From contig JAJDAF010000010.1 in NCBI GenBank assembly GCA_029261995.1, positions 1-64,000 of the forward strand: 64,000 bases of DNA, read 5' to 3'. The stretch comes from Candidatus Zhuqueibacterota bacterium. GTDB taxonomy: Bacteria > Zhuqueibacterota > Zhuqueibacteria > Oceanimicrobiales > Oceanimicrobiaceae. The number at the start of each line of letters is the position of its first letter. Position 1 is the stretch's first letter. The position numbers were made by a program, and so were the translations under genes. Positions 25,388 to 32,524 of the stretch are shown piece by piece. The notes under the pieces are model-generated. The model did no database searches. It was not told where the DNA came from and worked only from the letters and a program-made list of their open reading frames with translations.

Positions 25388-25451
25388 AAATCCCCCTTTC
25401 CCAAAGGGGGACAGGTTCGCGCCGCGTTCAGCGCGCGGACCAGGGGGATTT
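25388..25451. repeat. 64-bp palindromic element with 10-bp terminal inverted repeats
   Basis: The element begins AAATCCCCCT and ends AGGGGGATTT, a perfect 10-bp terminal inverted repeat. It has an inner CCCCCTTTCCCAAAGGGGG hairpin and a GC-rich core. Non-coding elements with AAATCCCCC ends are common in many genomes as REP/MITE-like repeats. It lies directly before the zinc-ribbon start codon. Confidence 0.7.
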
Positions 25452-25467
25452 AACGACTGCCGGCGCT

Positions 25468-25800
25468 TCATTCTCCGCCATCTTCTATTTTGCGATCCCG
25501 GCTCGTGTCTGGCTTAACCGCAACAAAAACCATTGAATCACGCCGCGCCATAGTATGCGCCGCACTCTGCACAGTCGCGAAATACAAATTGGCCGGTAAG
25601 TCCCGCGCGCCAATCTTGCCCTTCGCCTGGTAAACCGATTCCATCGCCCGCACCGCATACACGATCCCCAGGTTGAAGCTCTGTCGGTCAACCTGCTGCT
25701 TGCCGCCCTGCGCCGCTCCAAGCCATGCCAGGGAGACGCCAGTCCACAGGCAAAGGCTAATCAGCAGTAAAACCAATGTTGTGATTGATTTGAGTTTCAT
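25468..25800 (-). CDS. LLH-holin-like small membrane protein
   Basis: The 110-residue protein has a single N-terminal hydrophobic helix (SITTLVLLLISLCLWTGVSL) and a helical domain VYAVRAMESVYQAKGKIGAR followed by DLPANLYFATVQ. The plan resembles LL-H-family phage holins (one membrane span, then an AVRAxEQ..G..K domain). AGGAGG six bases before the ATG is a perfect Shine-Dalgarno. It sits among other phage-type genes on the same strand. An alternative reading is an exported protein of unknown role. Confidence 0.5.
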   Translation of the reverse strand: MKLKSITTLVLLLISLCLWTGVSLAWLGAAQGGKQQVDRQSFNLGIVYAVRAMESVYQAKGKIGARDLPANLYFATVQSAAHTMARRDSMVFVAVKPDTSRDRKIEDGGE

Positions 25801-25907
25801 TTTGTCCTCCTAAGTCTTTTTTCAGTGTATAGTGATTTCCACTTGCCATTTAATTGAGTAATTGTAATTTTGGGTACGTTCTCAGAAAACTAACCGGTAA
25901 GAATTTG

Positions 25908-26588
25908 ATGGATAAGCATATCCTGTTGAAGTCACAAAAGAACGAGATTTTTGAATTAATACTGAGCAGGGAGTTTGACCCGATTAATTTTCAGTGGTGT
26001 GAAGTTCAGAGTGAACGCCACAGGGACCTGCCTACCGTACCGGAGCTACGTTTTGTTGACTCAGGTTTCTTTTTTGTTTTTGATACGGAACGTGACCGCC
26101 ATGTAGCTCGATATTCACCAGGATCCGAAAGACTTGTTGTTGAAGGAGCCCCTGCAACTTGGATGGCCCAAAAAAACCATTTTAGAACATGGCTCTCATT
26201 TCTAAAAAGAGAAATAGAGCAACCCGATTTATGGTACGAAATTTCCAAGTATCAGCTTCCTTCGGATTCTGACAGTACACCTGCTGACTTCAACGAACCT
26301 TTCACCGTAAACGAATTTGAACAAATCGAACGAGGCTTAGATCAGATTAAGTCACACCTGCTCGAGAACTTTGCCGAGTCTGAAGAGCATGTCCAGTTTG
26401 TCGAAGAACGTTTACAATACCTCACGGAATCTGCCAAGCGCCAAGGGCGTAAAGATTGGCTACACACTTGCATAGGTGTGATCTTTACTATGGCAACAAG
26501 TCTTACTTTGGCACCTGAAGAAGCTCAAAATATCTGGCTGATGATAAAGAGCTTCGTTTCAGGAATTGTTCAGTTTTTACCAAAGTAG
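25908..26588 (+). CDS. Hypothetical protein with C-terminal membrane segment
   Basis: The 226-residue protein starts at ATG 25908 (an upstream TTG at 25854 is less likely). The N-terminal 110 residues include EIFELILSREFDPINFQWCE, FFFVFDTERDRHVARYSPGS and FRTWLSFLKREIEQPDLWYE, which resembles a family of unassigned bacterial proteins. A coiled-coil stretch follows (FEQIERGLDQIKSHLLENFA) and the end is hydrophobic (WLHTCIGVIFTMATSLTLAP, then IWLMIKSFVSGIVQFL). The base composition is AT-rich like the nuclease gene. A sensor joined to a membrane-acting end would suit a defence effector, but no partner gene is present. Confidence 0.5.
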   Translation: MDKHILLKSQKNEIFELILSREFDPINFQWCEVQSERHRDLPTVPELRFVDSGFFFVFDTERDRHVARYSPGSERLVVEGAPATWMAQKNHFRTWLSFLKREIEQPDLWYEISKYQLPSDSDSTPADFNEPFTVNEFEQIERGLDQIKSHLLENFAESEEHVQFVEERLQYLTESAKRQGRKDWLHTCIGVIFTMATSLTLAPEEAQNIWLMIKSFVSGIVQFLPK

Positions 26589-26611
26589 ATGAACACCTGT
26601 ACATGCTGTGC

Positions 26612-27112
26612 CTATCTCCCCTCAGGCGCAACCCACGCCACGCCGATAAGCTCGAACAAATCATCCTCTTCGCGCACCGGCACGGCCTCACCATTCTTCC
26701 GCAGCATCCCGTCCTCGCTCTTGTACCCGGCACGCACCCAACCAACCGCCAGCACCCGGTGAGAAAACGCCGCACTGCCGGTCCGCATGGCATAGATCAG
26801 CCCCCAATTCTCCGGCGTCGCCATAAACAAATCCAGCATAATACCACCAGGAAGAATGCGCTGGGTGTACTTCCCGTGTGGCGTGCCCTTCGTACCAGGC
26901 CAACGGTCGACTGCCCTGGCAAAGAACGGCTCAACCTCGGTGTCTTCAGCAAATAGTCCTGACTGATGCCGCTTCGGAATACAGACAATCTCAATGTCCT
27001 TCACCTCCGGTTTCCTGCGCCGGATGCTGCCGGCAATCTCAATCCGGTCGCAGTACGGCGACAGCGTTTCGCGCGCCTGTTCAGCGATTTCAGTCGCTTG
27101 TTTTAGTTTCAT
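26612..27112 (-). CDS. PolX-like nucleotidyltransferase (DNA polymerase beta palm)
   Basis: The 166-residue protein starts at ATG 27112 (or GTG 27118). It carries the pol-beta palm signature GSIRRRKPEVKDIEIVC, with the GS motif and the first metal-binding Asp-x-Glu, and a second acidic position in GIMLDLFMATPENW. The fingers and 8-kDa lyase domains of full PolX are missing, as in short phage- or plasmid-encoded versions. It could fill short gaps in DNA or add nucleotides to another target. Its start overlaps the DUF2786 gene, so the two are co-translated phage-type genes. Confidence 0.75.
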   Translation of the reverse strand: MKLKQATEIAEQARETLSPYCDRIEIAGSIRRRKPEVKDIEIVCIPKRHQSGLFAEDTEVEPFFARAVDRWPGTKGTPHGKYTQRILPGGIMLDLFMATPENWGLIYAMRTGSAAFSHRVLAVGWVRAGYKSEDGMLRKNGEAVPVREEDDLFELIGVAWVAPEGR

Positions 27113-27887
27113 GTCCACTGCCTATTAATCCTGAATTCATCCTGCCCCCAACGCCCCTGTGCAGGTCAACCTGCTTGCCGGCCAGAACACCGCGGTACAT
27201 GTGGTCCGGGCCACCCTTAATTCGCTTCCTCGGGTCGGCCGGCTTATAACTGCCAAGCCCAGGACGCTTCTCGGCCAGGTAGCGCTCGACCATTTCTGGC
27301 CGCTCCTTTCCCCCGAACGCTTCGACCTTGCGGTTAACAGCATACACCCAACCCAGGGCATACAGGTCCGCCTTCTTAATCCGGTTGGCCCGTTTGCCGC
27401 GCAGCTTCGAATAGTACGCCTTGCGCGCCGAGGCGCATTTCCGTTGCAGCACTGTGAATGTGTACTCAGCCAGCTTCAACTCCGGGTCAAGCCCAACGAA
27501 CACGAACCGGCCGGATGCCCAGTCGACCACGTTGTAAAATTGCGCCACGCCAAATGCGTCACCCACAACCTGCGACAACTGGCACACCCAAATCGGTGGC
27601 TTCTGGGCGTTGTAAGCCTTGGACCCTTTACACTCCGCCACGTCCGCCATCTCAACATCGGCCTGCGAAATATCATGCTCGGCCATCAGCTTCATGGCCA
27701 TCTCCATCGCCGCCGCTGCCTCTTGCGCCGTTGACGACCAGAAACAACTGAAAGCCCGTGTGGCACGCGTCTTCAGACCGTGCCCTTTGCCGCACAATCT
27801 ACCCCCCAGAAGAAAACCTGCCAGGTTTCCAAGACCTGGCAGGTTTAAAATCGACCGTTGCGCACGTAAAAAGGAATCCTTACCCAC
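27090..27887 (-). CDS. DUF2786-like phage protein with altered N-terminus
   Basis: From about residue 52, TAQEAAAAMEMAMKLMAEHD matches the second half of the DUF2786 helical domain. A conserved C-terminal part follows (AKPPIW-like region, LSQVVGDAFG, YSKLRGKRANRIKKADLYAL), as in phage proteins of this type. The first 50 residues do not fit: residues 15-25 (NLPGLGNLAGF) are simply translation of a REP palindrome at 27814-27846, and the first DUF2786 helix is missing. The gene therefore looks 5'-rearranged; a natural start may have been lost, or an internal ATG at 27707 is used. Function of the family is unknown. Confidence 0.55.
   Translation of the reverse strand: MGKDSFLRAQRSILNLPGLGNLAGFLLGGRLCGKGHGLKTRATRAFSCFWSSTAQEAAAAMEMAMKLMAEHDISQADVEMADVAECKGSKAYNAQKPPIWVCQLSQVVGDAFGVAQFYNVVDWASGRFVFVGLDPELKLAEYTFTVLQRKCASARKAYYSKLRGKRANRIKKADLYALGWVYAVNRKVEAFGGKERPEMVERYLAEKRPGLGSYKPADPRKRIKGGPDHMYRGVLAGKQVDLHRGVGGRMNSGLIGSGHETKTSD
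27814..27846. repeat. REP palindrome (CCTGCCAGGT type)
   Basis: AAACCTGCCAGGT, spacer TTCCAAG, then ACCTGGCAGGTTT form a perfect 13-bp inverted repeat. This palindrome type is found in many copies in various environmental bacterial genomes. Here it lies inside the 5' part of the DUF2786-like frame. Confidence 0.8.
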
Positions 27888-28010
27888 TACAGCGTCACTG
27901 GCGTCTCATCATCGTCAACCACGGTCACTGCCGGACTCGTCGAAGTCTGGTCAACCGCGAACTTGCGGCGCAAACCGTAATCGATGAGTTTGGCGTCGTT
28001 GGCATCACCA

Positions 28011-28367
28011 GGCAATACCGTGATCTTGGCCAGGAAGATGTTGATCTTGACCAGGAAGATGGTGATGTTGGACCGGAAGATGGCGATCTTGGACCGGAAG
28101 ATGGCGATCTTTTTTGGGAAGACAGCGTGCTTGTCCAGGAGCGAGGCTCGCACGCCGGGGTTGATTGCCTCAGGGCGCGGAAGGCAGCGTCATAGCCCGG
28201 GACGAAGGCGTCATTGTGTGGGAAGGCAGCGCCCTTGCCGAGGAAGGTGGTTTCATTTTCAGGAAGACATCGTCATGGCGCGGGTAGATGGCGTGATTGA
28301 GCGGGTCGATGGCGTCAGAGATCCAGAAGGTGTTGACCTTGCTTCGGGAGGGCCTCGTTCATGTGAT
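28011..28367. repeat. Degenerate 21-bp tandem array, right (about 17 units)
   Basis: Units start with GGAAGATGGC-like words at 28012, 28033, 28054, 28075, 28096, 28117, 28138, 28159, 28179, 28200, 28221, 28242, 28262, 28283, 28304, 28325 and 28346; nearly every step is exactly 21 bases. A typical unit is GGAAGATGGCGATCTTGGACC. Either strand gives heptapeptide-like readings (for example RSKIAIF, RSNITIF on minus; LDRKMAI on plus) but no frame has a start signal or normal ending. It fills the space between the DUF2786-like and asparaginase-like genes. Confidence 0.8.
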
Positions 28368-28856
28368 TCAAATCTCCTCAAACCGGTTTTGCTCCCGGTT
28401 TTTTTGCGTATGTTCCGGGTTGAAGATGGCGCCATTCATGGCAATGTAAACGCCGGGTGGCAGGGTTTGCACAGCCGCGAAGGCGAAGCCGATGTTGAAC
28501 TCCGCGTCACTGGTCTTAAATCGCGCCGGCGCCATGGAGCCAGTTAGAACGATGGTCTTGCCTGCAATGGGAGACAGCATCTTGGCGGTCTCTACCATGG
28601 TGTCTGTGCCGTGGGTCATGATAATGCGGTCGTGCTCGTCTTCGGCGATGGAGTCGTAGAGCATTTTGCGGTCGCCGTCGGTCATGTCCAGGCTATCTTT
28701 GCGCAGCAGGGTTTCTACACTGTATTCAATCTCGACATTCGCTTCCGAAAGAATTTCACCGACTTGTGATTCGCCCACCAGGTAGTCGCTCTTGGCATCG
28801 AAATAGATCTTGTCTATGGTTCCGCCCGCGGTGTAGATTTTGATTTTCATGTGCAT
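28368..28856 (-). CDS. Short asparaginase-like protein (N-terminal domain only)
   Basis: The 162-residue protein matches the N-terminal domain of L-asparaginase: IYTAGGTIDK (first catalytic Thr) and IIMTHGTDTMVETAKML (second Thr-Asp pair), then IVLTGSMAPARF and PPGVYIAMNGAIF. Normal type I/II enzymes have about 330 residues and finish their active site with the C-terminal domain of a partner subunit. A separate family of one-domain proteins of this length exists, so this is probably its natural size. Whether it hydrolyses asparagine is unknown. The stop lies at the edge of the 21-bp array. Confidence 0.8.
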   Translation of the reverse strand: MHMKIKIYTAGGTIDKIYFDAKSDYLVGESQVGEILSEANVEIEYSVETLLRKDSLDMTDGDRKMLYDSIAEDEHDRIIMTHGTDTMVETAKMLSPIAGKTIVLTGSMAPARFKTSDAEFNIGFAFAAVQTLPPGVYIAMNGAIFNPEHTQKNREQNRFEEI

Positions 28857-29254
28857 GGATCTGCCCTTGCTGTTCTCGAAGTTGCAGGTAAAATGTTCGG
28901 CAATCTAGCGCAATTCTCGATGGTTTACAACAGATTTCAGATTGTTTTTCTGATTCGTTGCTCAGGCAAGATGCAACGGACTGCCGGTTTTCACTGATAT
29001 TTCACAACGCGGCGATGGGGCCATGGATTCCCGATAGAAACGTTCGGGAATGACTTTTTGCAGCAGTGACTGCTTAGATGCCAGCGATTTTACGTATGGT
29101 GTACTTTGCCGGAATGAGAGATTCATGGTTGCATATCGTGGCCAGGGCTGTTACTTTCTCTGCCAGAGCATCCTGCGTTTTATAACCTTTGCGCGTCAAT
29201 GGTGTCTCAGATAATGAATGCACAATGAGATAGCCAAACTCCGGAACTCGCGAT
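28857..29254. other. Intergenic region with a REP-like hairpin
   Basis: No supported gene. A small hairpin at 29022-29053 (GGATTCCCGATAGAAACGTT then CGGGAATGAC) is related to the palindrome at 18283-18363, with shared GTCATTC and GGGAATCCATG words in reverse orientation. The remainder probably carries promoters for the divergent asparaginase-like and sigma genes. Confidence 0.5.
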
Positions 29255-29839
29255 TTGCAGAAATGCCCCGACGAACATGAGCTTATCGAGTTGGTCAAGC
29301 AGGGAAACAGATCAGCCTTCAGAGATTTGTTTCAGGCCTACCAGCTCCCCGTTTACAATTTTGTATTGCGCATGCTCGGGGCCTCTCACGACGCGGAGGA
29401 TGTCACGCAGGAGGTTTTTGTGAAAGCCTACCGCAAGATCAACTCACTTAGCGAGAGCGGGCATTTTTCGAGCTGGCTATTTCGAATCGCAAAGAATGAG
29501 GCGCTTAATTTTATGCAACGACGCAAACCACGCAACACGGACTCAGTCGAGGCAGATTATGACCGCCTGGATCGGCAAATCGCCGGCGAGAATCCTGAGG
29601 CCGTACCCAGCCCGGCAAAGCAGGTCGAGTCGGATGAGCTTGAGACGCTGCTGCAATCCGCTCTCAACGGGCTTCCCGAAAGCCTGCGGACTGCCTTTGT
29701 GCTTGGCGTGGTAGAGGGCTATTCATATAAGGAAGTTGCCGAAGTGATGAAGTGCAGTGTGGGCAATGTCAAAGCCAGAGTCTTCCGGGCGCGGTCGCTG
29801 CTGAGCCAGCAGTTGGGTCCGATTCTGGCGGAGAGCTAG
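29255..29839 (+). CDS. ECF-type RNA polymerase sigma factor
   Basis: The 194-residue sigma factor has region 2 (FRDLFQAYQLPVYNFVLRML, DAEDVTQEVFVKAYRKI, FSSWLFRIAKNEALNFMQRR) and region 4 (LPESLRTAFVLGVVEGYSYK, EVAEVMKCSVGNVKARVFRA), and lacks region 3, as in RpoE-like ECF factors. The only usable in-frame start is a TTG at 29255, since a stop lies 24 bases before it. The gene for a zinc-finger anti-sigma factor follows after 23 bases, so the pair should be co-regulated by an envelope signal. Confidence 0.92.
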   Translation: MQKCPDEHELIELVKQGNRSAFRDLFQAYQLPVYNFVLRMLGASHDAEDVTQEVFVKAYRKINSLSESGHFSSWLFRIAKNEALNFMQRRKPRNTDSVEADYDRLDRQIAGENPEAVPSPAKQVESDELETLLQSALNGLPESLRTAFVLGVVEGYSYKEVAEVMKCSVGNVKARVFRARSLLSQQLGPILAES

Positions 29840-29862
29840 CTTCAACGAAACGGTATTGAACT

Positions 29863-30708
29863 ATGAAGTGCGACAAAGCAGAACTCCTGATCTCCGCCTA
29901 CCTTGATGGCGAGTTGACGGCTTCAGACTGGTCTCAGGTTGAGCGCCACCTCTCAGGCTGTTCGAGATGCGCTGCCACGCTTGCGTTATTCCAAAAGAAC
30001 ACGGCAGCGTTTAAACAGACGCTGACTCAGCGCGCGCCGGAGTCTGACCTGTGGGCCGGAATTGCCGTGCGGCTGGACGATGCGCCGATACCAAAATCAG
30101 GCCTTGATCTACGCTCAGCATGGCGAACATTCTGGCAGGGATTTGTAGTGGCGCCCACGCCGGCCATCAGGTTTGTGCAGGGCGGACTGGTTGCCGCTGC
30201 TCTTCTGCTTTTGATTCTTCGACCACAATTTCAGGCGCCAACTCCGGATACCACCATAGCGCCACAGACCGACCTCATCCCGGCGTCGCCCATCCCGTCG
30301 GCGGATAAGCAAAAGTTCATGCAGGCATCGCTGACGAGCCAGGTCGAAGATTACCTGGAGCGCGCCGGCATGCTCCTGATGGAAATCAACAACAGCGGCG
30401 ACGAGCTGGACGCCTCGGATGTGCCGGGGCTCAGGACTACGTCGCAGAGCCTGCTCGAAGAGACTATTGTGGTTAAGAAACAACTGGCTCAGACACAATC
30501 AAAAGAGTTGTCCTACACCGTAGACCAACTCGAGATGCTGCTGTTCGACATGGCGAATCTCAATGACAAACCGCAGAATGATGAATTCAACCAACTCAGG
30601 GCCATGGTGATTCAACAGGACCTGGTCATCAAAATTGAAATCTACGATGCCCGGCAATTGCGGCAGGAAACCCGCATGAAACCTTCTGAAGACGAGACCC
30701 GGATTTGA
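29863..30708 (+). CDS. Membrane-anchored zinc-finger anti-sigma factor
   Basis: The 281-residue protein begins with a zinc anti-sigma domain (putative zinc finger: Cys3, His27 and CSRC in VERHLSGCSRCAATL). This domain binds and blocks the ECF sigma encoded just upstream. A membrane helix (GGLVAAALLLLILR) at about residues 107-120 is followed by a periplasmic helical part of about 150 residues that presumably senses the signal or receives proteolysis. The operon probably continues to the HEAT-repeat genes 88 bases on. Confidence 0.88.
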   Translation: MKCDKAELLISAYLDGELTASDWSQVERHLSGCSRCAATLALFQKNTAAFKQTLTQRAPESDLWAGIAVRLDDAPIPKSGLDLRSAWRTFWQGFVVAPTPAIRFVQGGLVAAALLLLILRPQFQAPTPDTTIAPQTDLIPASPIPSADKQKFMQASLTSQVEDYLERAGMLLMEINNSGDELDASDVPGLRTTSQSLLEETIVVKKQLAQTQSKELSYTVDQLEMLLFDMANLNDKPQNDEFNQLRAMVIQQDLVIKIEIYDARQLRQETRMKPSEDETRI

Positions 30709-30796
30709 TGGCTCGTTTCCCGGGCAAGAGCGCGCGACAAAGGGGGCCGCTTCTGTCTGTAGTTTTTGTCAGGAACCCAAAACGCAAGAGCAAAAC

Positions 30797-32407
30797 ATGA
30801 ATAGACTAATCACAACACTCACACTCCTGATGGCAGTCAACACGATGGCGTCTGCCAGCGCCGAAAGTTGGCGCACGTTGTTCTCCTTTGAACTGCTTCA
30901 GGATTCGGGTTCGGAACTGTACCACGAGGGCCGTAAATTGCGCAATGCCAGGGAGTGGAGCAAAGCAATTGCGGTGTTTCGGAAACTCGAAAAAGACCAC
31001 CCGCAAAGTCGGTACGCAGACGACTCACAGTACTGGCTCGCCTACTGCACCGAAAAAACGGGAAAGCTTGAAGCCGGTTATCGCGAGTACCAGGCGCTCA
31101 TCCACAAATATCCTGAAAGTCCGTGGCGCGACGACGCCGAAGCCCGAATCGTCGAGCTGGCCCAGGAGCTGGTGGCGCAGGGAAAAGAGGGCTACCGCAA
31201 GCAAATCGACCAGAGACTCGACAAAGCAAACCGCATGGCAAGACTGCAGGCCCTCATCGCTCTGGGTGAACTCAAGGATCCGAAGGCTGTTCCACTGGTG
31301 CTGGACGTGCTCAAGAACGAGGAAGATCGCGAAATGCGTCTACGCGCCATGATGATTCTGGAAGACCTTGACACCGCGGATGGTGTGCCCATCGTGCTGG
31401 AGATTTTGAAAAGCGATACAGACCGGGAACTGAAACTGCGAGCGCTCTACTACCTCGAAGATTGGGAGACAGAGCAGGCGCTGCCAGCACTGCACATCGT
31501 GCTGCAGAATGAGTCGGACCGTGAACTCAGACTGCGTGCTCTTTACATTCTTGAGGAACTCGAAAGCGAAAGCTCCGTGCCGCTGCTGCTGCAGGTTCTA
31601 AAAAACGAGCCGGATCGGGAACTGCGCTTGCGCGCCATGTATGCTCTCGAAGAGATCGAAGATTCGCGCGCTGTGCCCATTCTTATTGAGATCCTGACCA
31701 GCGAGGAAAGCGATCGTGAGCTACGGCTCAGGGCCCTGTATGCTCTTGAGGAAGCCCAGGACCCGGCCTCTCTGGATGCCTTGCTGCACGTTCTCGAGCA
31801 TGAGCCGGACCGCGATCTGCGTTTGCGGGCTTTGTACGTCATCGAAGAAATGGCGGACGAAGTGCCGTATGAGGCGATCGCCAAAATCATCAACACGGTG
31901 CTGACGACCAGTGATGACCGCGATTTGCGTCTGCGCGCCATGTACATTCTCGAAGAAGAAGAGAACCCTGAAAGCGTGCCTTTGCTGCTCGGCGTGCTGA
32001 AAAAAGAAACGGACCGCGATATCCGCCTGCGGGCGCTTTATGCTCTGGAAGAATTGGAGGATGAAAGAACCATCCCCGCGCTCGAGGAGGTGGTAAAGAA
32101 TGATGAAGACCCCGAGCTGCGCATGCGCGCTCTACAGGCGCTGGAGCAAATCGATTCGCCCGAGGTGGTTCCCATCTGCATCTACGCCTTGAAAAATGAC
32201 CCGGACGCCGAGAACAGGCTGCGCGCGATTGAAGTCCTTGCTGACCATGAAGATAAGCGCGCCATCGAGTCTTTGATTGCCGCCGCCGGGGATGATCCGA
32301 ACCGCAATGTCCGGACGCAGGCCATCATCGCGCTGCGTGAGTTTGATGATGAACGGGCGACCGATGCTCTGATTCAATTCTTCCGCAAGGAATACAAGAA
32401 GAAGTAG
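30797..32407 (+). CDS. Exported TPR plus HEAT-repeat protein
   Basis: The 536-residue protein has a signal peptide (NRLITTLTLLMAVNTMASAS). A YbgF/BamD-like TPR segment follows at about residues 35-125 (YHEGRKLRNAREWSKAIAVF, YADDSQYWLAYCTEKTGKLE). From about residue 155 there are roughly twelve near-identical HEAT units of about 31 residues, with core DRELRLRALYxLEExE and xxVPxLLxVLKxE. The repeats are unusually regular and acidic. Such rods bind proteins; nothing catalytic is seen. The gene follows the ECF sigma/anti-sigma pair and precedes a second HEAT protein, so it is a likely regulon member. Confidence 0.85.
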   Translation: MNRLITTLTLLMAVNTMASASAESWRTLFSFELLQDSGSELYHEGRKLRNAREWSKAIAVFRKLEKDHPQSRYADDSQYWLAYCTEKTGKLEAGYREYQALIHKYPESPWRDDAEARIVELAQELVAQGKEGYRKQIDQRLDKANRMARLQALIALGELKDPKAVPLVLDVLKNEEDREMRLRAMMILEDLDTADGVPIVLEILKSDTDRELKLRALYYLEDWETEQALPALHIVLQNESDRELRLRALYILEELESESSVPLLLQVLKNEPDRELRLRAMYALEEIEDSRAVPILIEILTSEESDRELRLRALYALEEAQDPASLDALLHVLEHEPDRDLRLRALYVIEEMADEVPYEAIAKIINTVLTTSDDRDLRLRAMYILEEEENPESVPLLLGVLKKETDRDIRLRALYALEELEDERTIPALEEVVKNDEDPELRMRALQALEQIDSPEVVPICIYALKNDPDAENRLRAIEVLADHEDKRAIESLIAAAGDDPNRNVRTQAIIALREFDDERATDALIQFFRKEYKKK

Positions 32408-32524
32408 GGCCACCGGTTTGCTGTCCGCCAGGCTGGCGAGCTGAATGCTCCCGCAAATTCGGATTGGTGAAAGCTGCAAACCGGGGCAAAGGCTTTGACT
32501 CAAAACTCAATCTGGAGAACATAA

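Noticed and set aside
27887-28153. Heptapeptide-repeat protein encoded by the right 21-bp array (minus strand)
   Set aside because: No start signal, strong drift between units, and both strands are equally open; better described as a DNA repeat.
28011-28367. CRISPR array
   Set aside because: Units are 21 bp, contiguous and degenerate, with no spacer/repeat alternation and no cas genes.
29074-29298. 74-codon minus-strand frame overlapping the ECF sigma start
   Set aside because: Its 5' part lies antisense to a certain gene and it lacks a ribosome site; perhaps a remnant, but not supported.
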